From contig JAGRCC010000378.1 of the NCBI GenBank assembly GCA_020433785.1, positions 1 to 21,788 on the forward strand: a stretch of DNA of 21,788 bases, given 5' to 3'. Under the pieces are notes generated by a model. That model worked only from the letters and a program-made list of their open reading frames with translations. It ran no database searches and was not told the DNA's origin. The stretch comes from Anaerolineae bacterium (GTDB lineage: Bacteria > Chloroflexota > Anaerolineae > 4572-78 > J111). This document shows, piece after piece, positions 1-8,091 of this stretch (the stretch's first letter is position 1; every line of letters begins with the position of its first letter). Both the position numbers and the translations under genes were made by a program.

Positions 1-2137
1 CGTCGCCGCCGCCGCCGCCGCCGCTGCCAAAGCTGGTATTTGAACCACCGTTGCCCCCCTGCGCTCTATTACCGGTGAAAACGGCCCCGATTATAGTTAG
101 ACTGCCCTGGCTGTAGATGCCGCCTCCCAGGCTGCTATAGCGGCCGGCCGCCCCACCGATAAACGGTGGTGTGGTTGGCCCACCACTGCCGTTAGCGCCG
201 CTCGATAGATTATTCGAAATGGTGTCGCCATTCAGCGTTATAGTCCCATTATTCCAGATGCCGCCGCCCGGCCCATTGGCGATATTATTACTGATCGTAT
301 TGCCGCTAAATTGTAATACACTGGTGCTTGTGTTAAAAATACCCCCTCCGGATCCGCCGGAAGTAGTAAATTGAGCCAGGTTGTTGTCGATGGTCGTATC
401 GGTTAGGCTTATGCTGCCAAAGTTGGCGATGCCACCCCCATTGCCGTCCTGAGCAATATTCCCGCTAATAATACCGTTGTTAACCGTCAACGTCCCACTA
501 TTTGAAATTCCGGCTCCACCCAGGCCCAGGGATCCGCCCTGAGAGACGTTATTACGAATGGCGCTGTTTGTCAGAGCCAGTGTGCCGTCATTGGCGATAC
601 CGCCGCCGATAATGTACGCTGTATTGTTATCAACCTGGCTATTATTAATAAGCGAGGCCGTGCCGGAAGGCAGATTTGAGATACCGCCGCCGGCACCGTC
701 GCCGGCCGAGTTCCCGGTGATGCGGCTGTTGTTCAGGTTTAAGCTCCCACCGTTGGTAATTCCGCCGCCGCTGCCGAAGTTCGAGTTGTTGGATACTAAA
801 CTATTGTTCACTTGCAGCGTAGCTCCGGTCGTATTAAAAATACCGCCGCCAGCCGAGGCCGAACTGTTGGAAATAACGCTGGTGCTGGTATTAAGAGTGA
901 TGCTTCCGCCGGCGTTAAATATACCGCCGCCTTGACCGGGGCCGGGTAAAACAGGTCCGATGGCTTGATTGCCGATTACCGTACAGGTGTTGATGGTCAG
1001 CACACCGCTATTGTTGTAAATGCCCCCGCCTTTCGGTATGCCGTTGGCGTCGAAAGCAATGTTGCCGCTGATAGTACAGTTGGTTAATATAAGCGAGGTG
1101 TTGTCATTAAAAATACCACCCCCCTCCAGAGTGAAGCCGTTGGTTAGCGTTACCCCGGAGATGTTAACCGGCTGGCTGCTTCGCACTGTAAAGATACGGT
1201 ATGTTCCCCCACTCTCCCGCCGAATGATCAAACTGGTCGCTCCGGGGCCGTTGATGAATAGTTCTGTTGTGAGCAGCGGCAGAGCCGAAGTAAGATTGAT
1301 TGTTCCGGTCACGCTAAAATTGATTATTGATCGATCAGGGTCGGCATTGGCGGCCTTAATGGCCTCACGGAGACTGCAATGGGTCAGGTTACACACGCCA
1401 TCATCGGTATCGGTTAATGTGTTTACTGTAAGCGGGGTTGTGGTGGGGTCGTCTGTGGGCTTTGCAGTGGGTGCTGGCCCATCTGTTGGCACTGTAGTGG
1501 GCGATGGATTAGTTGTGGGTTTTGTAGTCGGTGGCGGGGTTGGATCATCACCGTCATCATTATTATTGCCGCCGTCGTTATTATCACCGCCGTCATTGTT
1601 TGAAGCTGTCGGCGATGTGGGGATCGTTGTGGCGATGGCTGTTGGGGCAGTGGTTGGGACAACGGATGGTTCGGGGACAATGGTCACAGTCGATTGGATC
1701 GGCGTCGCAACTGTAGGAACCAGTGTCACAACCGGTGTGGGTTGTCCGGTGCCTGTCGCTCCAACGGTTGGGGCAACCAGCGTTACCCCTGGTTCGGGCG
1801 TCGCTTGCGCTTGACCGGGCGAAATGGAGGTGTCTTCGTCACCCGCCTCATGGCCGGGGTTGTTCGACTCGCCGGACGAAGACCCGGGTGTTAACGGCAG
1901 CACCGATACCTCTGATCCCCCGACTGTTCCCGGTGACGAACCGGCGATCAGGGTTGGCGTTAACGTTGCCAGCGGCGTCACGACAATGAATCGTTGAACG
2001 AGTTCATCTTCCTGGCCAACAGAATTGACTCCAATACCTCGGTTCGAGTCTGGTCCGAACGGATTTTGAAAACCAAGGCGGCACGCTAACGTCGTTATTA
2101 GGATTATAACTAAGCTAATCCAGCGTAATCGCGTCAT
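1..2137 (-). CDS. CSLREA-domain right-handed beta-helix surface lipoprotein (3' end cut by window edge)
   Basis: Minus-strand frame open from the ATG at 2135-2137 to the left edge (712 codons, no stop). Residues 1-19 form a lipoprotein-type signal with Cys19 (ITTLAC; the lipobox is imperfect). A Thr/Pro-rich linker runs from about 110 to 236, interrupted by an Asn/Asp/Gly run at about 180-198. CSLREAI at 254-260 is the hallmark of the CSLREA N-terminal domain. After it, at least 12 degenerate copies of a GGGI.N.G.L.L.N..I..N pattern give the ladder of a right-handed parallel beta-helix, as in polymorphic outer membrane-like proteins. The family is exported and thought to act at the surface in adhesion or glycan binding; no catalytic residues are visible. 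It has its own promoter, divergent from the kinase. The C-terminus and any anchor are not visible. The repeat region is Gly/Asn/Ser-rich and its complementary strand gives spurious ORFs. Family assignment is confident; function is not. Confidence 0.85.
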   Translation of the reverse strand, partial: MTRLRWISLVIILITTLACRLGFQNPFGPDSNRGIGVNSVGQEDELVQRFIVVTPLATLTPTLIAGSSPGTVGGSEVSVLPLTPGSSSGESNNPGHEAGDEDTSISPGQAQATPEPGVTLVAPTVGATGTGQPTPVVTLVPTVATPIQSTVTIVPEPSVVPTTAPTAIATTIPTSPTASNNDGGDNNDGGNNNDDGDDPTPPPTTKPTTNPSPTTVPTDGPAPTAKPTDDPTTTPLTVNTLTDTDDGVCNLTHCSLREAIKAANADPDRSIINFSVTGTINLTSALPLLTTELFINGPGATSLIIRRESGGTYRIFTVRSSQPVNISGVTLTNGFTLEGGGIFNDNTSLILTNCTISGNIAFDANGIPKGGGIYNNSGVLTINTCTVIGNQAIGPVLPGPGQGGGIFNAGGSITLNTSTSVISNSSASAGGGIFNTTGATLQVNNSLVSNNSNFGSGGGITNGGSLNLNNSRITGNSAGDGAGGGISNLPSGTASLINNSQVDNNTAYIIGGGIANDGTLALTNSAIRNNVSQGGSLGLGGAGISNSGTLTVNNGIISGNIAQDGNGGGIANFGSISLTDTTIDNNLAQFTTSGGSGGGIFNTSTSVLQFSGNTISNNIANGPGGGIWNNGTITLNGDTISNNLSSGANGSGGPTTPPFIGGAAGRYSSLGGGIYSQGSLTIIGAVFTGNRAQGGNGGSNTSFGSGGGGGGD

Positions 2138-2186
2138 GAATGGGGATTTTCCCTGAGCTCATGGCTGGTGGTAAGTTGATACGAAA

Positions 2187-2215
2187 TTTATAATGAAATC
2201 GGAGAAAAATGTCAG
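2187..2215 (-). promoter_or_regulatory. Sigma70-type promoter for the beta-helix lipoprotein
   Basis: On the minus strand, CTGACA (plus 2210-2215) is followed by a 17-bp spacer and TATAAA (plus 2187-2192). That gives 5/6 matches at each hexamer with ideal spacing. It implies a leader of about 40 nt before the ATG at 2137. Confidence 0.6.
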
Positions 2216-2327
2216 GTTGAGATGGTTTTTGGCCGTGAGGTAAATAAGTTACCGTTAATTAGAATAGACGAAGTAATCGAGTTTGTCAAAGGTTAGAACT
2301 TTATAACATTGAATTGTTAAAATGCGC

Positions 2328-2356
2328 TTGCCTCCCATCCGGCCCGGTGCTATACT
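2328..2356 (+). promoter_or_regulatory. Sigma70-type promoter for the kinase run
   Basis: TTGCCT (2328-2333), a 17-bp spacer and TATACT (2351-2356), about 50 bp upstream of the kinase ATG. The -10 matches 5/6 and the -35 matches 4/6. It lies back to back with the promoter of the lipoprotein gene in the 272-bp divergent gap. Confidence 0.55.
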
Positions 2357-2409
2357 TTGGTTTGAGACCGAATGCACTTATTACAGGCCAATAAACGCTA
2401 TTATTCATT

Positions 2410-3648
2410 ATGTCAGATCTGTTGGGCAAAACAATTAGTGAATATCAGTTAAAAGAAGTGGTGGGCGAAGGCGGCATGGCCACGGTTTACAAAGCCTTTC
2501 AACCCAGTTTGAACCGGTGGGTTGCCGTCAAGGTGATGCATGCCCGCTACAGCGATTTACTGCCTCGATTTCAACGTGAAGCCAAAGCGGTGGCTCAGCT
2601 ACGCTACCGCAATATTTTGGCCATCTACGATTACGGCGAAGAAGCCGGTTATGCTTTCATCGTTATGGAATTTGTGGAACGAGGCACGCTCAAAGATCTG
2701 CTCACCGGCCAGCCGATGGATTGGGTTAAAGCGGTGGCTTTAACAATAGCTATTGGCGATGCCTTACATTACGCTCACCAACATGGCGTTATCCACCGCG
2801 ACGTTAAACCCACCAATATTTTGATGCCCACCGCTGATTGGCCCCTTCTGGCCGATTTCGGCCTGGTCAAAGTCAAGAGTTCAGAAGAGCAACTGACCGA
2901 TAGCGGGGTGATTATCGGTACTCCGGAGTATATTTCGCCGGAGCAGGCTTCCGGCGAATCGGTCGATCACAGAGCCGACATTTATGCGTTGGGTGTAATT
3001 TTGTTTGAGATGATTACCGGTCGCCTCCCGTTTGATTACAAAAACATGAACCAAATGATGGTCGCCCATATCGCTGAACCGCCACCGTCGCCCATCGAAC
3101 TAAACCCTGACTGCCCGCCTCTCTTAGAAAGGGTCATCCTCAAAGCGTTGGAGAAAGCGCCTGAGGATCGCTATCCGGATATGCAGGCGATGGTTATGGA
3201 CTTAAAAGGCGTGATAGGTTCTTCCACCCTACCTAAAGGCAAAATCTTTGGCACCCAAGAGCTATCGCCTTTCATCGCCGATTTACCGTTGTCCTATGCA
3301 GACGAACCGGAGCCTGTCGTCATTCAATCGGTCCAAATTGTGATAGCCGAACGAAATGTGACCCTCGATGTCCCTTCAGATGCGGCTGAAGTCATTATTG
3401 GCCGAACGCATGGCAATATTCAAGCCGATATCGATCTAGGGCCTTACGGGGCAGCGACGGCGGGCGTATCCCGCAAGCACGCCCGTTTACTTCGCCGGGA
3501 TAGTTACTGGCAGCTTGAAGATTTGGGCAGCCTTAACGGCACCTATGTCAATGACATGCGATTGAAACCACAAAGCCCGTTTACTTTAAAGAGCGGTGAT
3601 ATTATTCGCTGCGGTCATCTACCCTTAATTTTTAGAATTTTACTTTAG
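2410..3648 (+). CDS. Ser/Thr protein kinase (PknB-like) with C-terminal FHA domain
   Basis: 412 aa. An N-terminal Hanks-type kinase domain (about 12-270) has all key residues: glycine loop GEGGMATV (19-26), VAVK with Lys41, HRDVKPTN (catalytic Asp131, Asn136), DFG (Asp149) and GTPEYISPEQ in the activation segment. A linker leads to an FHA domain in roughly the last 100 residues, with IIGR, SRKHARL and LGSLNGTYVN, the loops that bind phosphothreonine. No transmembrane segment or PASTA repeats are seen, so the protein should be cytosolic, unlike classical PknB. FHA-kinase fusions typically bind their own phosphorylated residues or phosphorylated partners. The Shine-Dalgarno is poor, but the start is set by the domain boundary and the upstream promoter. 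It is followed after 31 bp by hpt on the same strand, so co-transcription is likely. Substrates are unknown. Confidence 0.95.
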   Translation: MSDLLGKTISEYQLKEVVGEGGMATVYKAFQPSLNRWVAVKVMHARYSDLLPRFQREAKAVAQLRYRNILAIYDYGEEAGYAFIVMEFVERGTLKDLLTGQPMDWVKAVALTIAIGDALHYAHQHGVIHRDVKPTNILMPTADWPLLADFGLVKVKSSEEQLTDSGVIIGTPEYISPEQASGESVDHRADIYALGVILFEMITGRLPFDYKNMNQMMVAHIAEPPPSPIELNPDCPPLLERVILKALEKAPEDRYPDMQAMVMDLKGVIGSSTLPKGKIFGTQELSPFIADLPLSYADEPEPVVIQSVQIVIAERNVTLDVPSDAAEVIIGRTHGNIQADIDLGPYGAATAGVSRKHARLLRRDSYWQLEDLGSLNGTYVNDMRLKPQSPFTLKSGDIIRCGHLPLIFRILL

Positions 3649-3679
3649 CCACATATCAAATAGATTTCAGAGGAATATC

Positions 3680-4234
3680 ATGACTTTCGCCTGGGAGAAG
3701 TATTTGCAGGAAAAACTGATCGATGAAGAAACGCTAAGCGCCCGTATCAAGGAATTGGGCCGTCAGATTTCGGACGATTATCGTGGTCGGGATTTGTTAT
3801 TGATCTGTATCTTAAAAGGGGGAGTCATGTTTCTGACCGATCTCATGCGCCAGATGACCATTCCCCACGAAATTGATTTTCTAGCGGTATCCAGTTACGG
3901 CAAAGGGGTTAGGCGCTCCACCGGGGTGGTTCGCATTGTAAAAGATCTGGACCAACCGATTGCCGGTCGCGATATCCTAATTGTGGAAGATATTGTTGAC
4001 AGCGGCCATACGCTGAGTTACATCACGCGCAACTTGGCTACTCGAGGGCCGACCAGCTTGAAAATTTGCACCTTGTTGGATAAGGCCGAGCGGCGAGAAG
4101 TGGATATTGACGTGGACTATGTGGGTTTCAATATCCCTGATAAATTTGTTTTTGGTTATGGCCTGGATGTCGATCAGAAATTTAGAGAATTGCCATTTAT
4201 TGGGGTGGTCAAACCGGGGGTTGTCATCGATTAA
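3680..4234 (+). CDS. hpt: Hypoxanthine phosphoribosyltransferase
   Basis: 184 aa, normal length for bacterial Hpt. It transfers the phosphoribosyl group of PRPP to hypoxanthine (and often guanine) in cytosolic purine salvage. The type I PRTase PRPP-binding loop is ILIVEDIVDSGHTL (99-112), with the paired acidic residues Glu103-Asp104. The flexible-loop SSYG motif (71-74) and the LKGG motif (45-48) are in place. The C-terminal VDYVGFNIPDKFVFGYGLDV region carries the purine-contacting and family-typical segment. AGAGGA lies just upstream of the ATG as a good Shine-Dalgarno. In many bacteria hpt neighbours tilS and ftsH; here it follows a kinase-FHA gene by 31 bp, which suggests a shared transcript but not a shared pathway. 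Confidence 0.96.
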   Translation: MTFAWEKYLQEKLIDEETLSARIKELGRQISDDYRGRDLLLICILKGGVMFLTDLMRQMTIPHEIDFLAVSSYGKGVRRSTGVVRIVKDLDQPIAGRDILIVEDIVDSGHTLSYITRNLATRGPTSLKICTLLDKAERREVDIDVDYVGFNIPDKFVFGYGLDVDQKFRELPFIGVVKPGVVID

Positions 4235-4301
4235 CCGTTCACGTTAAAAATAAATATGTAATTATTATTCAATCTGCATATAAACAAATGATATCCTAAG
4301 A

Positions 4302-4307
4302 TATAAT
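4302..4307 (+). promoter_or_regulatory. Possible -10 element ahead of the J-vWA gene
   Basis: The 118-bp, very AT-rich gap between hpt and the next gene contains a perfect TATAAT at 4302-4307, about 45 bp before the ATG. No convincing -35 lies at 16-18 bp, so a separate promoter is only suggested. Confidence 0.3.
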
Positions 4308-4352
4308 TATCTCATAAAAACTTTTTTCAATTAGTACCAGAAACAGGTCTAT

Positions 4353-5816
4353 ATGCCGACTTATAAAGATTACTACGCTATCTTAGGTGTTGCCCAAACC
4401 GCCACCGATCAAGACATTCGGCAGCGTTATCGACAGTTGGCCCGTACCTATCACCCCGATGTTAATTCTAACCTTGATGCAACTGAGAAGTTTACAGAAA
4501 TTCAAGAAGCTTACGAAACATTAAGCGACCCTCTTAAACGGCGAGAGCACCTTCACTGGCGCTCGCAACAAGGGCTTGATCGCTCATCGGCGCTCAGCCT
4601 ACAGGTTGTTACTAGCGAAAAAACACTCCGCCCCCTCGATACGGAACAGGCGTTTTATGTGTTGTTGGATATCATGCCAGCCACCGACCTCCCAACCGCC
4701 CGACTACCCATCAACCTATCCCTGGTCATTGACCGCAGCACTTCCATGCAAGGTCGTCGTTTGCAGCAAGTCAAAGAGGCCATCCGCCACATCATCGATG
4801 CCCTCCAGCCCGAAGACTCATTGAGTTTGGTTACCTTTAGCGACCGCGCCCAGGTTTTACTTCCAAGCCAGCGCAATATCGACAAAGCTATGGCTAAATC
4901 GATTGTCAGTACTATCCAGCCCAACGGTGCCACCGAAATGTTGGCGGGCTTAACCGCCGGTCTGGAGGAACTCAAACGCTACTGGAGTAAAACTTCGGTT
5001 AATCACCTCATTCTCCTGACCGACGGCCGCACTTATGGCGATGAAAAAGGGTGTTTGGAACATGCTCGCTGGGCTGGAGCCAACCAAATTAATCTTAGCA
5101 CTATTGGCATCGGCACAGATTGGAATGAAGATCTGCTCGACCAAATGGCGGCCGCATCTGATGGTACGTCTATTTACATCGACTCGCCGGAGAAAGTTCA
5201 AAATATCTTCGATCAAACCTTGCGCAGCCTTGAATCAGTGGTGGCCCGCCGTTTAAAAATGACGGTTAATCCCACTAACTGCGTCCGGCTGCACGAGGTT
5301 TATCAAATTAAACCCCAGATTACCCGGTTGGACATCCATACGGCTACGGTTATGATGGGCGCTTTAAGCACCAAGCAAGAGAAAAGTATATTGCTGGAGT
5401 TTCGTATTCAGAAATTAGGTCTAGGGCGGCATCGTTTGCTACGGCTAACCGTTGAAGGCGATGTGCCCGGCCATTCTAGCCATCGGCCCTGGGACTGGGT
5501 AGAATTGACTGTTCACCTAAAAGACACACCCGAGGCAATCGGCATCCCCTCCCCCGTAACCGATGCTTTGAAAACCTTAGCTGTCTATAAAATGCAGGAA
5601 AAAGTCCAATTCGATTTAACGGCCGGTCAGGTTAAAAAAGCCACCCAACGTCTGGAAATTATTGCCACCCGGCTACTCGATCTGGGCGAAGTGGAACTTT
5701 CCCGAGCGGCTTTGCTGGAAGCAGGCCAACTGACCCGCACTCAAACGTTGTCGGAAGAAGGTCGTAAAAAAATTAGATATGGCACTCGCACTTTGTCTTC
5801 GAGCCAAATAAGATAG
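4353..5816 (+). CDS. J-domain / von Willebrand factor A (VWA) fusion protein
   Basis: 487 aa. Residues 1-70 are a DnaJ J-domain with the HPD motif at 34-36, the residues that stimulate DnaK ATPase. No Gly/Phe, zinc-finger or C-terminal client-binding domain of DnaJ follows. From about 118 to 300 there is a VWA domain (INLSLVIDRSTSMQG) with an intact metal-ion-dependent adhesion site: Asp127, Ser129, Ser131, then a conserved Thr in NGATEM and an Asp in LLTDGRT. The remainder looks beta-rich, then helical, and is unassigned. No signal peptide or membrane segment is seen, so it should be cytosolic. The likely role is bringing Hsp70 to a metal-dependent protein-protein interaction; this is inference. 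Its stop overlaps a small inverted repeat and the bidirectional terminator follows. It may be co-expressed with the kinase-FHA gene two genes upstream. Domain calls are confident, function is not. Confidence 0.93.
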   Translation: MPTYKDYYAILGVAQTATDQDIRQRYRQLARTYHPDVNSNLDATEKFTEIQEAYETLSDPLKRREHLHWRSQQGLDRSSALSLQVVTSEKTLRPLDTEQAFYVLLDIMPATDLPTARLPINLSLVIDRSTSMQGRRLQQVKEAIRHIIDALQPEDSLSLVTFSDRAQVLLPSQRNIDKAMAKSIVSTIQPNGATEMLAGLTAGLEELKRYWSKTSVNHLILLTDGRTYGDEKGCLEHARWAGANQINLSTIGIGTDWNEDLLDQMAAASDGTSIYIDSPEKVQNIFDQTLRSLESVVARRLKMTVNPTNCVRLHEVYQIKPQITRLDIHTATVMMGALSTKQEKSILLEFRIQKLGLGRHRLLRLTVEGDVPGHSSHRPWDWVELTVHLKDTPEAIGIPSPVTDALKTLAVYKMQEKVQFDLTAGQVKKATQRLEIIATRLLDLGEVELSRAALLEAGQLTRTQTLSEEGRKKIRYGTRTLSSSQIR

Positions 5817-5838
5817 GTTTTTACTCCTATCTCGATCC

Positions 5839-5881
5839 ATCAAAAAAGGCGAATTGACTTTCATCATTCGCCTTTTTTGAT
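5839..5881. terminator. Bidirectional intrinsic terminator
   Basis: A perfect 16-bp stem, ATCAAAAAAGGCGAAT (5839-5854) and its complement (5866-5881), with an 11-nt loop. A6 on one arm and T6 on the other give a U-tract in both directions. It sits between the convergent J-vWA gene (stop 5816) and the radical SAM gene (stop 5902). A second small repeat, AGATAGG/CCTATCT (5811-5817 and 5826-5832), overlaps the J-vWA stop codon. Confidence 0.9.
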
Positions 5882-5901
5882 GCGCCTTCATAAGAGGTTG
5901 C

Positions 5902-7869
5902 TTACTTTTCCGGCACGCTACTTTTCAACATATTCGTCTTAACCACCTCGGTCAAGCCGATTATCTGACCTTCGTCGGCTAACTTTTGCCAGCGCGGGTT
6001 ACGAATGGATGGGCATTCCCAGGCGGCAGGAGGGGTGTTGGCTCGCAGTCCTTTGAAAGCGGTCAAGATACCGCAGTGATAGCAATGCTCGCGACAGTCC
6101 ACCTTGGTTTCGCCTTTTTCGGCGGCATACCAATCCAGTAGCAGCCACCGTTTCTCGACCCCCGCGTTGATATGATCCCACGGAAAAATCTCGTCGGCCG
6201 GACGGGTACGATGGGCATACCAGGCCGGATCAAGGCCGTGCTCGGCAAAGGCCTCAAGCCAGGCCGCCGGCCGATGCCACTCTTTCCAGGCATCGAACTT
6301 GGCCCCTTTCTCCCAAGCCGACTGAATGACCGGTCCCAAACGTCGATCTCCACGCGATAGAAACGCTTCCATCAACGTCTCCTCGGGTTCGTTCCAGTTG
6401 AAGATAATGCCGCCTGCTCGGCCAAATTCCTGGCGCATTAAAGCCTGCTTACGGCGGATATCATCCAAATCGGCCAGTTCGGCCCACTGAAACGGGGTGT
6501 GCGGCTTGGGTACAAAGGTGCTAACGCCCACCCGGACCTTGGCTCGGTTGCCGTGATACTTCCGGCCAATCTCCAGCACCCGCTTAGCCAGCTTGGCAAT
6601 GGCAATTACATCCTCATCAGTTTCTGTCGGCTGGCCGATCATAAAATAGAGCTTGATCAGGCGCCAGCCCCGGCTAAAAACGTCATCGGCTGTCTGAAGC
6701 AGGTCTTCGGTGCTGATGTATTTGTTGATCACCTGGCGCATACGGTCGGTGGCTGCTTCCGGAGCAAAGGTAAAGCTGGCCTTACGTGTGCCTTCCAACA
6801 TCTCTAATAGATCGGCTGAAAACGACTCGATACGCAGGCTAGGCAGTGAGATACTGAGCGCCTGCTCGCCGTACGTTTCAGAAATTGCTTTAACCAGCGG
6901 CCCGATTTGGGTATAATCGCTGCTGCTGAGCGACAACAACCCGATCTCTTCGTGGCCGGTATGGGCCACGATCTTATCGACGGTGTCGATCAACTCGGCC
7001 ACCGAGCGCTCCCGTACCGGCCGAAAGACCATGCCAGCCTGGCAGAAACGGCAGCCCCGGGTACAGCCGCGCTGAATTTCAATTGAGGCCCGGTTGAAGA
7101 CCACATCGACAAATGGCACGATGAAACGGGTGACCGGCGGCGGCATCAGCGGCGTGATGCGCTTGACAATGTGACTTTCGGCTGCTTCGTCCAGCGGCTC
7201 TACATTAGAAATCGTACCATCCGACTCATAGTAGGTAAAGCTATAAAATCGTGGCACATACACGCCGGGAATTTTAGCCAGCCGGCGCAGTTGGGTGTCG
7301 CGATCAGCGTGTTCGACCTCACGCATTGCCAGCATAACTTCGATGATGACATCTTCGCCCTCACCCATCACAAAGAAATCGAAAAAGTCGGCCATCGGTT
7401 CGGGGTTAAAAACGGCATTGCCGCCGGCGCAGACCAGCGGATAGGTGGCATCGCGGTCGAGGCTGCGTAGCGGCATCTGCGCCAGATCGAGCATCGTCAG
7501 AACATTGGTATAAAGCTGCTCGTAGGGCAAACTGACCCCGATGAGATCAAAATCGCGCAGTTCCCGGCGGCTTTCCAGCGCGTACAGCGGCATCTGAATC
7601 GCCCGCATTTGGACAGCCATATCCGGCCAAGGGATATACGCCCGTTCGGCCAGGCTATCGGCTCGTTTGTTGAGTAAATCGTATAGAATTGCTAAGCCCA
7701 AATTACTCATGCCCAAATCGTACACATCGGGAAACACCAGCGCCACTTTAGTCAGTATGTGGGGGTTGGCCCAATCTTTGGCAATGCTGTTATATTCCCC
7801 GCCAATGTAACGGGCCGGTTTTTGTACCTGGGCCAAGATCCGGTCAAGCTGCCGGTCATTAATTCGCAT
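5902..7869 (-). CDS. TIGR03960-type B12-binding-like radical SAM protein
   Basis: 655 aa. The N-terminal part (about 40-200) resembles the cobalamin-binding-like domain found before many radical SAM cores (VYDLGMSNLGL, CAGGNAVFNPEP, GEGEDVI). The radical SAM core follows, with RGCTRGCRFCQAG giving CxxxCxxC (Cys269, 273, 276) for the SAM-binding 4Fe-4S cluster. A second CxxxCxxC (DCREHCYHCG) sits near the C-terminus, as I recall is usual in this family, and could bind another cluster or metal. The order of features and the length fit the uncharacterized TIGR03960 family. In many genomes this gene is followed by a DUF2344/TIGR03936 partner and RNase G/E genes; here it is alone. The start is supported by AGGAG 7 nt before the ATG and by a promoter upstream. 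The reaction catalysed is unknown. Confidence 0.92.
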   Translation of the reverse strand: MRINDRQLDRILAQVQKPARYIGGEYNSIAKDWANPHILTKVALVFPDVYDLGMSNLGLAILYDLLNKRADSLAERAYIPWPDMAVQMRAIQMPLYALESRRELRDFDLIGVSLPYEQLYTNVLTMLDLAQMPLRSLDRDATYPLVCAGGNAVFNPEPMADFFDFFVMGEGEDVIIEVMLAMREVEHADRDTQLRRLAKIPGVYVPRFYSFTYYESDGTISNVEPLDEAAESHIVKRITPLMPPPVTRFIVPFVDVVFNRASIEIQRGCTRGCRFCQAGMVFRPVRERSVAELIDTVDKIVAHTGHEEIGLLSLSSSDYTQIGPLVKAISETYGEQALSISLPSLRIESFSADLLEMLEGTRKASFTFAPEAATDRMRQVINKYISTEDLLQTADDVFSRGWRLIKLYFMIGQPTETDEDVIAIAKLAKRVLEIGRKYHGNRAKVRVGVSTFVPKPHTPFQWAELADLDDIRRKQALMRQEFGRAGGIIFNWNEPEETLMEAFLSRGDRRLGPVIQSAWEKGAKFDAWKEWHRPAAWLEAFAEHGLDPAWYAHRTRPADEIFPWDHINAGVEKRWLLLDWYAAEKGETKVDCREHCYHCGILTAFKGLRANTPPAAWECPSIRNPRWQKLADEGQIIGLTEVVKTNMLKSSVPEK

Positions 7870-7927
7870 AGTTAATCTCCTGTGCGTTGATCAAATTGAG
7901 GCTCTGGTCAGGATAATAATAAATGGT

Positions 7928-7956
7928 ATCATAGCATAAAAGAGAAGACGACTCAA
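7928..7956 (-). promoter_or_regulatory. Extended -10 sigma70 promoter for the radical SAM gene
   Basis: On the minus strand, TTGAGT (plus 7951-7956), a 17-bp spacer, and TATGAT (plus 7928-7933) preceded by TGC, an extended -10. It lies about 58 bp upstream of the ATG. Confidence 0.65.
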
Positions 7957-7976
7957 ACGAAGGTTTGCTGTTGGGG

Positions 7977-8005
7977 TTGACAACTCTAGAGGCAAGCAGT
8001 ATAGT
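7977..8005 (+). promoter_or_regulatory. Near-consensus sigma70 promoter for the SCO1-like gene
   Basis: TTGACA (7977-7982, 6/6), a 17-bp spacer, then TATAGT (8000-8005, 5/6). The start point should fall near 8012, giving a leader of about 80 nt. It is divergent from the radical SAM promoter, with the two -35 hexamers about 20 bp apart. Confidence 0.7.
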
Positions 8006-8078
8006 TCCGACGGGCACCGGCTAACCTGACGGCATCAAAAGCGGGGTTTAACCGGTCAAGAAATTAAGCTGTGCCATT

Positions 8079-8083
8079 GAGGA
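8079..8083 (+). promoter_or_regulatory. Ribosome binding site that favours the TTG start at 8092
   Basis: GAGGA lies 8 nt before the TTG at 8092. The upstream in-frame GTG at 8071 has no Shine-Dalgarno, and this GAGGA would fall inside its coding region. Confidence 0.55.
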
Positions 8084-8091
8084 TAACGACC

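Noticed and set aside
1020..1814. 264-aa plus-strand ORF opposite the lipoprotein gene
   Set aside because: Its Val/Gly/Pro-rich composition is the complement of the Thr/Pro linker and beta-helix repeats, and the minus frame gives a coherent domain order.
8071..8091. GTG start for the SCO1-like gene
   Set aside because: There is no Shine-Dalgarno before it, while TTG 8092 has GAGGA at 8 nt and still gives a complete signal peptide. The GTG cannot be fully excluded.
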